Source: Terriglobia bacterium
GTDB lineage: Bacteria > Acidobacteriota > Terriglobia > UBA7540
DNA: 5,885 bases
Assembly (NCBI GenBank): GCA_030042795.1
Contig: JASHYZ010000568.1
Coordinates: forward strand, 1-5,885
Reading direction: 5' to 3'
Shown in pieces: positions 1 through 5,280 of this stretch (the stretch's first letter is position 1; each line of letters begins with the position of its first letter). Position numbers and translations under genes: made by a program. The notes under the pieces were generated by a model. It saw nothing but the letters and a program-made list of their open reading frames with translations. It had not been told where the DNA came from and made no database searches.

Positions 1-326
1 CAGGTTGAACCGCTCGAGGAACAGCTTCGGCCACAGGCGCCGCAGTTCGGATCTTTCAGAAGATCGACGCACTTCCCCCCACAGCAACCCTGGCCGGGCG
101 CGCAACAGGAAACTGACGACGAATGGCCAGGATTGCACGTGCTCTCACACGTCTTAGTGCAGCCTTCGCACGGGCCGCAGGCCCAGACGCAACCACCGCC
201 ACCACCGTTAATTGGGAGCGCTGGCAGGGCCGCGTCCGATACACCCAAATCTGAAACCACACCGACCGCGTAATGGTGCGTTGACAGGTATAGAGAACTG
301 TCAGCAGTGAATTCGGGCATCTTCAT
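1..326 (-). CDS. Cys-rich RiPP-like precursor peptide C (3' end beyond window)
   Basis: This frame stays open from an ATG at 326 to the left edge, giving 108 residues with no stop seen. The N-terminus reads MKMPEFTADSSLYLS, matching the leader-like motif of the peptides at 2213 and 1127. There is no signal peptide or membrane segment. After about residue 40 comes a GGGGG linker and then 14 cysteines, including a CC-x5-CC-x3-C arrangement and DPNCGACGRSC. That pattern recalls Cys-rich repeats in secreted proteins of myxobacteria and acidobacteria. A GGGAGG site ends 9 nt before ATG 326, which favours it over the in-frame ATG at 320. The role as a post-translationally processed precursor is inferred from the shared leader and the neighbouring protease and PatG-like genes. 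It could instead be an ordinary small disulfide-rich protein. Coding status is fairly sure; function is not. Confidence 0.72.
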   Translation of the reverse strand, partial: MKMPEFTADSSLYLSTHHYAVGVVSDLGVSDAALPALPINGGGGGCVWACGPCEGCTKTCESTCNPGHSSSVSCCAPGQGCCGGKCVDLLKDPNCGACGRSCSSSGST

Positions 327-357
327 CTGCTTATCCCTCCCGAATGCACGGGTATGC

Positions 358-432
358 TTACCGCATCGCCGCGAAGGAAACTTCTTCGTCCGTGAGGCCT
401 GGCTGCGGAAAAACTATCAGGACATGCTTTGG
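358..432 (-). pseudogene. Coding-like remnant, C-terminal end, left of the MITE-like element
   Basis: On the minus strand this short stretch reads as an open frame, PKHVLIVFPQPGLTDEEV and a few more residues, ending at TAA (360-358), 31 nt before the start of peptide C. It has no start of its own because it abuts the palindromic element at 433. It reads like real protein, but I do not recognise the family and 24 codons is too short to be sure. It may be the tail of a gene split by the element (see 614-697). Confidence 0.25.
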
Positions 433-613
433 AAGGGCGGGGCTGAAGCCGGCTTTAGAGTCTGTGTGAAAACTCGTGGATTCCCGCTTTCGCGGGAATG
501 ACGGCGCTGGAATGGAGCCGTAAATTCAACGGCGTCACCCCCGCGCAGGCGGGGGTCCACAGTGGGTGAGCGCCGGGCACGAGTTCTCACACAGACTCTA
601 AAGCCCCGCCCTT
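433..613. mobile_element. MITE-like nested palindromic element (181 bp)
   Basis: The ends form an imperfect inverted repeat: aagggcgggg at 433-442 pairs exactly with 604-613, and the 26-base arm 453-478 pairs with 578-603 with one mismatch. The left arm carries about 10 extra bases (443-452). Inside are two perfect hairpins with 8-bp arms and 4-nt loops: ATTCCCGC/GCGGGAAT (480-499) and ACCCCCGC/GCGGGGGT (537-556). There is no coding capacity and no clear target-site duplication. Terminal repeats plus REP-like hairpins fit a non-autonomous MITE or a REP-type cluster moved in trans. The hairpins could also terminate transcription or stabilise mRNA between peptides B and C. Confidence 0.75.
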
Positions 614-697
614 GCAGAGGCCGACAAATTCGATCGCCAACTTCTGCAACTCAGCACTAGCTTTGACCTCTGGCTTCTCGCCCTGCGCCGGCCGTCC
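614..697 (-). pseudogene. Coding-like remnant right of the MITE-like element
   Basis: After an in-frame TGA at 700-698 the minus strand reads GRPAQGEKPEVKAS followed by AELQKLAIEFVGLC, then enters the palindromic element. The composition suggests an amphipathic helix and real protein, but there is no start codon or ribosome binding site. Removing 433-613 would put this frame directly in phase with the remnant at 432-358. That fits a gene interrupted by the element, though one in three random joins would do the same. The family is not recognised. Confidence 0.25.
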
Positions 698-782
698 TCA
701 GAGTCTTTAGGGCCTTGAAATTGCGGCACCTTTCGTGCATCGACCGCAGAACCTGCTGACAACCGGAAGCCTGACACCCTGC

Positions 783-1127
783 TTAGTTGCCAGGCACGCA
801 CTGACACGAGTTACCGATAACGCCACAATCGCATTGAGGAGTGAATCCCGTGTTGCAGTGGTTGGCGGAGACGGAGCAACCAATCCCAAGGACGCTGGAG
901 CAATTGCAGGTCCCTGGGTCTGATGTGCCTCCCCCGCCACCACCTCCGGTGCTCCCTGTGCTTCCTGAGCATGGGCATCCGCAATTGCAGGTTACGTCTG
1001 ACCCAGCGGACACAACTTCCCCTCCCGAGAAGGGCCAGAAGAAATCGCGAGCACCAAACGGACCGGTGCTCATCACGGATGACTCCGCAGTGAATCCTGG
1101 CAATCGAAATCTCTCGTACGTGTTCAC
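783..1127 (-). CDS. Cys-rich RiPP-like precursor peptide B
   Basis: A 114-residue protein starting at GTG (1127-1125), with AAAGGAGG ending 5 nt upstream. The nearby ATG at 1132 reaches a stop at once. Residues 8-16 read RLPGFTAES, the motif shared with peptides A and C. Residues of roughly 20-45 are Gly/Ser/aromatic, then 12 cysteines follow, mostly in C-x-C pairs, around a seven-glycine linker (TCNCGCPC, DPGTCNC, PQCDCG, SCQC). There is no signal peptide, so any modification or leader removal would begin in the cytoplasm. It lies 143 nt downstream of a truncated PatG-C copy, mirroring the intact PatG-C to peptide A arrangement, which suggests a duplicated enzyme/substrate unit. A structural or metal-binding small protein is an alternative. 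No terminator was seen after the TAA. Confidence 0.72.
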   Translation of the reverse strand: MNTYERFRLPGFTAESSVMSTGPFGARDFFWPFSGGEVVSAGSDVTCNCGCPCSGSTGSTGGGGGGGTSDPGTCNCSSVLGIGCSVSANHCNTGFTPQCDCGVIGNSCQCVPGN

Positions 1128-1128
1128 G

Positions 1129-1141
1129 GCATCCTCCTTTG
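1129..1141 (-). promoter_or_regulatory. Shine-Dalgarno box of peptide B (13 bp identical to the one at 2218-2230)
   Basis: On the minus strand this reads CAAAGGAGGATGC, with GGAGG 5 nt before the GTG start. The same 13 bases occur upstream of peptide A while the rest of the spacers differ. This supports both start choices and a shared origin for the two precursor genes. Confidence 0.7.
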
Positions 1142-1270
1142 GTTAGTGACGAACGGCTTGTGATCTAAACCTTCATCGAACCCGTCTCGTGATGTGGGCT
1201 CTCCAACTTCGTGGCGTACGAAACACCGGTAGAGCAGCAAGCATGGCGTTTATCCGCTTTCGAACCTCGA

Positions 1271-1571
1271 TCATCGGTCGTAATAGGGCGACAACTTCGT
1301 CACCAGGAACGGAAACTCGTCAGTCACGTCCACACGAACGGCTTGTTTGCTCACCACGTCGGTGGTGCGATTTGTGAAAGCGAAGACCACGTCAACGATT
1401 TTGCGCGTGCTGCTCAAGGGCGACGGATTAACCTCCGCTGCGCTCAAGGATTCGTTACGGCCGAAGGGGTCCGCAGCCGCCTCATAAATGCGCGAGTAAC
1501 GAACGGCCAGGTAGTTCAGGGCGCGATTGCCGTCGGCGGCGCCGGCGTTGTCAGTCATCTGCATAATGCGG
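1271..1571 (-). pseudogene. Truncated duplicate of the PatG C-terminal-domain gene
   Basis: Bases 1275-1571 match 2285-2581 with about 32 mismatches over roughly 290 bp (about 89% by hand count). The frame encodes the last 100 or so residues of the PatG-like protein, from RIMQMTDNAGA to the terminal KLSPYYDR and a TGA stop. No homology remains upstream of 1571, so the N-terminal two thirds is missing. The frame continues upstream into unrelated sequence as far as about 1730, and a GTG at 1672 could formally start a 133-residue chimera, but no good ribosome binding site is obvious. The retained part has no internal stop and differs at only about nine residues. The loss may therefore be recent, or the C-terminal fragment may still be used. 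I favour pseudogene. Confidence 0.8.
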
Positions 1572-1838
1572 ACCGGCTGGCGCAGATCGAAGATCCGCGA
1601 TTGACATCGCCCGATGGCTCTCGAAGCCGCACAGCTGCGCGCCGGCCAGCCGGCCGGAAACTCCGCAGTCACGCCAAAACGCGCGACGAGTTTCGGGGCG
1701 CAGCACGACCCCCAAGCCCTCCGACCGGCTCCCAGGCAGATTCAGACGGCGGCCAACACCCAAGATCGCAAAGCTGCCGCTCTGCGCCAGCCCAGCGCTC
1801 GCTGCGCATCTATCGCGCTTGCAGTGACGTGGGCCCTT
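1572..1838. other. Unexplained segment between the truncated PatG-C copy and peptide A
   Basis: About 270 GC-rich bases with no recognisable gene. Several frames on both strands are open for 60-100 codons, as expected from high GC, but none has a convincing start, ribosome binding site or known motif. It occupies the place where the missing N-terminal part of the duplicated PatG-C gene would be. It may be inserted DNA or the scar of a deletion. I see no inverted repeats at its edges. Confidence 0.5.
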
Positions 1839-2213
1839 TCATTGGCACTGTTGCGTCAACGGATCGATGCACGTGCCATTGCACTTTCCCCTCGCGCAAC
1901 TACCACAGCAGTGCGGTCTAGCCGAAGGACAACAAACCGGCGGCGGCGGTGGCCCTCCAAAACACGTAGGCCCATTCAGGCAATCCACCGTTGGCTTGAG
2001 ACAGTCGAGCCAGCACTCGTAGTTCGATAATCCTGGCGGCCACTGGCCACATTCTTGGTTGCATGAAATCCAATCGTCGCATGAGACTGTGCAGCCGGTA
2101 CCCTGCTGGGCGACCACCATGGCACCGGCGCTGCCCCCGGGCGTGCTAGTTCCCCGGTACAGCCGGCCTGTCACGTACAGAGACGCTTCCGCGGTGTATC
2201 CTGGTACAGCCAT
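1839..2213 (-). CDS. Cys-rich RiPP-like precursor peptide A
   Basis: A 124-residue protein starting at ATG 2213 with the leader-like MAVPGYTAEASLYVTG, then a Gly/Ser linker and 16 cysteines spread over the last 85 residues. The tail includes VCCPSARPHCCGSC and KCNGTC, preceded by a run of five prolines. ATG 2213 is preceded by AAAGGAGG with an 8-nt gap, in the same 13-base context as peptide B. A longer in-frame start at ATG 2261 would add 16 residues (MPITQEF...) and has a weaker AGGAG site about 10 nt upstream. I prefer 2213 because it aligns with the leader motif of the other two peptides. The gene lies 67 nt after the PatG-like gene, probably in the same transcript. Precursor status is inferred; no signal peptide is present. 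Confidence 0.75.
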   Translation of the reverse strand: MAVPGYTAEASLYVTGRLYRGTSTPGGSAGAMVVAQQGTGCTVSCDDWISCNQECGQWPPGLSNYECWLDCLKPTVDCLNGPTCFGGPPPPPVCCPSARPHCCGSCARGKCNGTCIDPLTQQCQ

Positions 2214-2217
2214 CGGC

Positions 2218-2230
2218 GCATCCTCCTTTG
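2218..2230 (-). promoter_or_regulatory. Shine-Dalgarno box that sets the start of peptide A
   Basis: On the minus strand this reads CAAAGGAGGATGC, with GGAGG 8 nt before ATG 2213. It lies inside the longer reading frame that begins at 2261, and is identical to the box before peptide B. A strong, conserved ribosome site placed inside an open frame argues that 2213 is the main start. Confidence 0.65.
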
Positions 2231-2280
2231 TAATCGACTCAAATTCCTGCGTGATCGGCATTAATCTTGCTCTCCTGTTG

Positions 2281-3234
2281 CTAACGATCGTAATAGGGCG
2301 ACAACTTCGTCACCAGGAACGGAAACTCGTCAGTCACATCCACGCGGACCGCTTGTTTACTCACCACGTCGGTGTTACGGTTGGTGAAAGCGAAGACCAC
2401 GTCAACTATTTTTCGCGTGCCGCTCAGGGGCGACGGATTAACCTCGATTGCGCTTAAGGATTCGTTACGGCCGAAGGCGTCCGCAACCGCCTCATAAATG
2501 CGCGGGTAACGAACAGCCAGGTAATTCAAGGCGCGATGGCTGTCTGTTGCGCCCGCATTGTCGGTCATCTGCATGATGCGGTCGAACAACTCTTCTGCGG
2601 CCGGTGCAAACTCCTTGGCACTGGTCTCTTTAGGCCTGGGGATGGCTTTGATCAGGGAATCGCGGTCGAACGAGTAGAGCTGGTCAAAGACCACGATGGG
2701 AACCATGAGACCGTTGCACATTTCCGGTTGCGCGATGGGTCCTCGAACTCCGATAACGCAATCGAGGTCCCACGGCTGCGGCGTCGGGCGCAGCGCCTCA
2801 ACCAGCAAGCTGAAATCGGCTGGGTCGCGGGGGCCAACGATGTAAGTCTCCAGGCCCTCGATGGTCATCACCCAGCAGAGTTGCCGGACGAGGTAGCGAT
2901 TCTCGGGCTTGGAAAGCGCAGCTCGAAGGGCTTGCCGGTCCGTGAGGCCCGCAACGTTGTCTCGCCCTAGGGCTTGTGCGAACTCCTTTTCCGTGGAAAT
3001 CTTGGGGAAACGCGGTTCAATGCGGCCAAGGGCGTAAACATAGCTGGGGCTGGCGGTTACTCTGTTATTGGCGGCTGGTAGTGCCGGCGCGGCAACTGCC
3101 GCAGGTACTGTTCCGCAGGTGGAACAGGCCTGGGGCGCCACCGTACTCGCTCCCGCGGAAAAGTCCGGCATCACTGAGTCATTCCCACTGACGGGTGTAG
3201 TGGTCAAGACCTCTTTCATCTCTGGTTGCTCCAT
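2281..3234 (-). CDS. Stand-alone PatG C-terminal-domain (cyanobactin maturation) family protein
   Basis: A 317-residue protein. From residue 65 onward it matches, as I recall the family, the domain of unknown function at the C-terminus of the cyanobactin macrocyclase PatG. The landmarks are YVYALGRIEPRFP (65-77), then GLTDRQAL, LVRQLCWVMTIEGLETYIV, PRDPADF, VIGVRGPIA, MCNGLMVPIVVFDQLYSFD, RIMQMTDNAGA, RALNYLAVRYPRIYE and the end KLSPYYDR. In cyanobactin loci this domain is fused behind the subtilisin domain; here it is a separate gene and the protease is encoded two genes upstream. Residues 1-64 are low-complexity Ala/Pro/Thr with one CSTC (37-40). An AAGGAGG site lies about 11 nt before ATG 3234. 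The biochemical role of the domain is not established; scaffold or leader binding is inference. It follows the 68-aa gene by 45 nt, so an operon is likely. A partial second copy lies at 1271-1571. Confidence 0.9.
   Translation of the reverse strand: MEQPEMKEVLTTTPVSGNDSVMPDFSAGASTVAPQACSTCGTVPAAVAAPALPAANNRVTASPSYVYALGRIEPRFPKISTEKEFAQALGRDNVAGLTDRQALRAALSKPENRYLVRQLCWVMTIEGLETYIVGPRDPADFSLLVEALRPTPQPWDLDCVIGVRGPIAQPEMCNGLMVPIVVFDQLYSFDRDSLIKAIPRPKETSAKEFAPAAEELFDRIMQMTDNAGATDSHRALNYLAVRYPRIYEAVADAFGRNESLSAIEVNPSPLSGTRKIVDVVFAFTNRNTDVVSKQAVRVDVTDEFPFLVTKLSPYYDR
2285..2581. repeat. Direct repeat, copy 1 (second copy at 1275-1571)
   Basis: This 3' third of the PatG-C gene is repeated about 1010 bp away in the same orientation at roughly 89% identity. 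Identity stops sharply after the GCGG at 2578-2581 (1568-1571 in the other copy) and begins near the stop codon. Recombination between the copies would delete peptide A and the 1572-1838 segment. Confidence 0.85.
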
Positions 3235-3279
3235 GAAGTTTTTCGCCTCCTTAAGGAATTGACTTGCGTGGTTCAGTGG

Positions 3280-3486
3280 CTATCGAGAGAAGCGCATCCA
3301 TCGATTGAGCGCGGCGGCACGCTTTTCACACCCGCTGCACGGTTTGACTCCCATAGCGTAGGTGACGCGCTTGATGGCGTCGCCTAACCCGATTTCTTCT
3401 TCGATGAGGAACCCGGGAAGACGAACGCGATAAGGCTGGCTTTCAGTTGACTCCCCGTGGCGCTCAGTTTTTTCCTTCGCTTTCAT
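3280..3486 (-). CDS. 68-aa CxxC protein coupled to the protease gene
   Basis: The ATG at 3486 overlaps the protease stop in an ATGA junction, implying translational coupling; a GGAG lies 9 nt upstream within the protease gene. The charged N-terminus (1-17) is followed by YRVRLPGF (19-26), then EEEIGLGDAIKRVTYAMG, a CSGC pair (50-53) and KRAAALNRW. I recognise the GLGD...KPCxGCxxRAAALNRW pattern as one that recurs in short bacterial proteins, but I cannot attach a named family. The RLPGF piece is identical to residues 8-12 of peptide B, so this may be another precursor-like peptide or an accessory protein that mimics or shares the leader. The two cysteines could bind metal, form a disulfide or be modified. 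It has no signal peptide. Coding is well supported by overlap and position; the function is unknown. Confidence 0.75.
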   Translation of the reverse strand: MKAKEKTERHGESTESQPYRVRLPGFLIEEEIGLGDAIKRVTYAMGVKPCSGCEKRAAALNRWMRFSR

Positions 3487-4367
3487 TGCACTCTTCTCCG
3501 TGCGTGGGCCGAAGCCAGCAGCTCATACGCCACCCAGGCGTCCAACAAGGGCGGCACCAGTGAATTGTGCGGTCGGCTGCTCCAGAGTGTCACCGGCAGT
3601 TTCACTTCCGAAGGCCTCGCCTCGGGGAACTCGGACCAGAGCAGCCCAATCGTACCCGTCACGAAAGGCGCTGCCGCGCTGGTTCCGCCAAACGTCTGCA
3701 GCTTGCCGTTTGAGCCCAGGCTGGCGATCTGTTCGCCCGGAGCGAGTAGCCCTTGCCTTCCAATAGAGCTGCCGAGGTTCGATTCGCCGAGCGGCCGGCC
3801 CTGAAGATTGCAGGCCGCAACCGGAATAACCCAAGGGTGCCGCGTGATGGCGGAGCTGCCCACTATCCCTTGGTTGCCAGCCGCAGCCACCGTGATAGCG
3901 CCGCGCTGGGCTGCGTAGTCCAGCGCGCGTTCCAGCTTGTTTTCGCCCTTGAGTGACGGTTCAATCAAGGCAGCGCTCAGATTGATAACCTTCGCGCCCG
4001 CCTCCACGCTATCCACAATCGCCTCGGCAAGTTCCTCGGGAGTAGAGCTTGGCATGTTTCCGTTGCTGTTCGCCGATTCCGCAAAAATGGGGCGAAGCAG
4101 CAGAGTGCATCCGGGGCAGATGGCCGGAGCCGCGGAGCCGCGGCGGGCCGCGAGGATGCCTGCTACAAAAGTTCCGTGCGTGCACGCGATCGTCTCCGCG
4201 CGAGCACAAGTTCCCTTCAGCTTTCCAGGAATTTCATGGATGATGGCGCCGGCAAAATCGGGAAGGTCTCGGGCGACAGGGCCATCGATGAGCGCAATGG
4301 TGATTTCCGGCCGGCCCTGGCCGCGTCTCATCAGGTCTGGGAGTCGAACGAGCTCAACAGGACTCAT
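3483..4367 (-). CDS. Subtilisin-like (S8) protease of PatA/PatG type
   Basis: A 294-residue protease with the full S8 catalytic set: Asp28 in ALIDGPV, His64 in THGTFVAG, the oxyanion Asn165 in AAAGNQG and Ser230 in GGTSAAAPF. The IDGPV around Asp and the CPGCTLLLRPIF stretch (84-95) resemble cyanobactin proteases PatA and PatG rather than secreted subtilisins. There is no signal peptide or propeptide, so it should act in the cytoplasm, probably removing leaders or cutting the Cys-rich peptides. ATG 4367 was chosen because the catalytic domain begins at once (MSPVELVRLPDLM). A TTG at 4457 would add 30 residues, but that TTGACA looks like a -35 element. The ribosome site (GGGGTG) is weak. It is followed by the ATGA-overlapping 68-aa gene. 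Whether it only cleaves or also macrocyclises cannot be told; the macrocyclase-specific insertion of PatG was not evident. Confidence 0.9.
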   Translation of the reverse strand: MSPVELVRLPDLMRRGQGRPEITIALIDGPVARDLPDFAGAIIHEIPGKLKGTCARAETIACTHGTFVAGILAARRGSAAPAICPGCTLLLRPIFAESANSNGNMPSSTPEELAEAIVDSVEAGAKVINLSAALIEPSLKGENKLERALDYAAQRGAITVAAAGNQGIVGSSAITRHPWVIPVAACNLQGRPLGESNLGSSIGRQGLLAPGEQIASLGSNGKLQTFGGTSAAAPFVTGTIGLLWSEFPEARPSEVKLPVTLWSSRPHNSLVPPLLDAWVAYELLASAHARRRVQ

Positions 4368-4400
4368 CGCCGCACCCCACCAGCGCCAGCCATGAGACGG

Positions 4401-4428
4401 GGCCCACAAGTTAATACACGCGTGGGCC
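4401..4428 (-). promoter_or_regulatory. Inverted repeat in the protease 5' leader
   Basis: GGCCCAC (4401-4407) and GTGGGCC (4422-4428) are exact inverted arms separated by 14 nt. They overlap the palindrome CACGCGTG (4417-4424) and sit around the predicted transcription start. They could be a regulator site or an mRNA hairpin. Confidence 0.35.
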
Positions 4429-4457
4429 AGCGTATTCCCGTTACAAACGGTTGTCAA
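4429..4457 (-). promoter_or_regulatory. Candidate sigma70 promoter of the biosynthetic operon
   Basis: A perfect -35 TTGACA (4457-4452) is followed after 17 nt by TACGCT (4434-4429), a weak -10. The expected transcription start is near 4422, about 55 nt before the protease ATG at 4367. The spacer holds CCGTT-ACA-AACGG (4438-4450), a perfect inverted repeat placed as a repressor site would be. The prediction rests on motif matches only. Confidence 0.45.
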
Positions 4458-5181
4458 TCGTTACTATTGAGTAGAGTACCTTGCGCGATACCGCCCGGCG
4501 CGTCGGGCTCAAAAGCCCCGTCCTTACCTGCCCTATGTTACTAACGTCCACTTTCTTCTCGGGCCGCGAAGAATTTGCAAAACGGCTTCGGCTTGGACAC
4601 CGACTTCTCTCGGCGCGCAAGAAAAGGCGCACCACGGAGGGCACGGAGAACACCTCCGTTTTGTTATTGACTTAATTACTCGTGTTGTGTACCATTAGGT
4701 TATCCGATGCCCATTCGCATCTCACTTTCGTGCGCCGCGGCGGGTCGGAATCGGGGGTAGCAGACGCAATGCCACTGCGAAAGTCGCCGACGATGACCGC
4801 TGATTCAAGAAATTTTTGAGACGCACGACCGAAGCCTGAATGTCCTTTAGAATCAATAAGTCGCTTGACTAATCCACGATGTTATTGATAACGTTACACT
4901 TACCCTTACATAGCCACGATATTTAAGATAGCAAATCACTTAGCAGCAAGTCGTTTGCCCCTGATGCTCTGCGAGGCGTGGCCTGCCGCCGCCGCAAATC
5001 GCAGCGTGGGGACGGCACCCACCGCGAAACCTTCCGCAACCCGAGGTCCCTTGCGAGCACGATATTATCGGTATCAAGAGATTTGATTGGTCTCTCGTAG
5101 GCCTTGCTGATATAAGTAGACGTACGCGTAGCAGGCTTTCCGGATTGGTCGTCGGGGGGACGTCAGACAGATATCGTGTCC
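4458..5181. other. Divergent intergenic region with no supported gene
   Basis: About 720 bp between the protease promoter and the glnA promoter. Open frames here are short or lack starts and ribosome sites. The part from 4660 to 4930 is noticeably AT-richer with many stops. The stretch 4940-5215 is open on both strands for 80-95 codons but shows no motif or usable start. It contains the repeat scrap at 4629-4659. I found no tRNA, riboswitch or other RNA gene by eye. Confidence 0.5.
4629..4659. repeat. Dispersed repeat fragment with hairpin (ACGGAGG/CCTCCGT)
   Basis: The bases around 4629-4652 carry the tandem-like core ACGGAGGGCACGGAGA, a motif known as a dispersed repeat in many GC-rich soil and planctomycete-like genomes. 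ACGGAGG (4634-4640) pairs with CCTCCGT (4653-4659), and TTTTGTTATT follows, so on the plus strand it also resembles a weak terminator. No plus-strand gene ends here. Confidence 0.35.
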
Positions 5182-5211
5182 TTGACGAAGACCTCAGCCA
5201 CACGCTATTGT
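5182..5211 (+). promoter_or_regulatory. Candidate sigma70 promoter of glnA
   Basis: TTGACG (5182-5187) and TATTGT (5206-5211) are separated by 18 nt, five and four matches to the consensus. Transcription would start near 5218, giving a leader of about 60 nt. A second possible -10, TATAAG at 5111-5116, has a poor -35. I found no clear -24/-12 sigma54 element. Confidence 0.4.
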
Positions 5212-5280
5212 AAATGTCCGGTAAGGCCAACGACTGTCAGCAGAGCTGCTCACACCTGAAAACCAAATCCTGGAGGTCCG

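Noticed and set aside
480..556. Hairpins considered as CRISPR repeats or a plain terminator
   Set aside because: The two hairpins differ in sequence, there is no regular spacer pattern, and they lie within longer terminal inverted repeats.
1149..1346. 13-bp direct repeat ACGAACGGCTTGT at 1149 and 1334
   Set aside because: The flanks show no further similarity, so it does not support another duplication.
1211..1921. 236-codon open frame on the plus strand
   Set aside because: It runs antisense to the truncated PatG-C copy and into the unassigned segment, is Arg/Ser-rich without motifs, and has no good ribosome site. It is a GC-driven shadow.
2536..2970. 144-codon plus-strand frame
   Set aside because: It is fully antisense to the well-supported PatG-C gene.
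3937..4395. 152-codon plus-strand frame
   Set aside because: It is antisense to the protease, whose catalytic motifs are intact.
4368..4457. 30-residue N-terminal extension of the protease from a TTG at 4457
   Set aside because: The TTGACA fits a -35 element, no ribosome site precedes it, and the catalytic domain starts directly after ATG 4367.
4965..5213. Open plus-strand frame upstream of glnA
   Set aside because: About 80 codons without a start codon or ribosome site. The sequence is coding-like in parts but no family is recognised, and the opposite strand is equally open.
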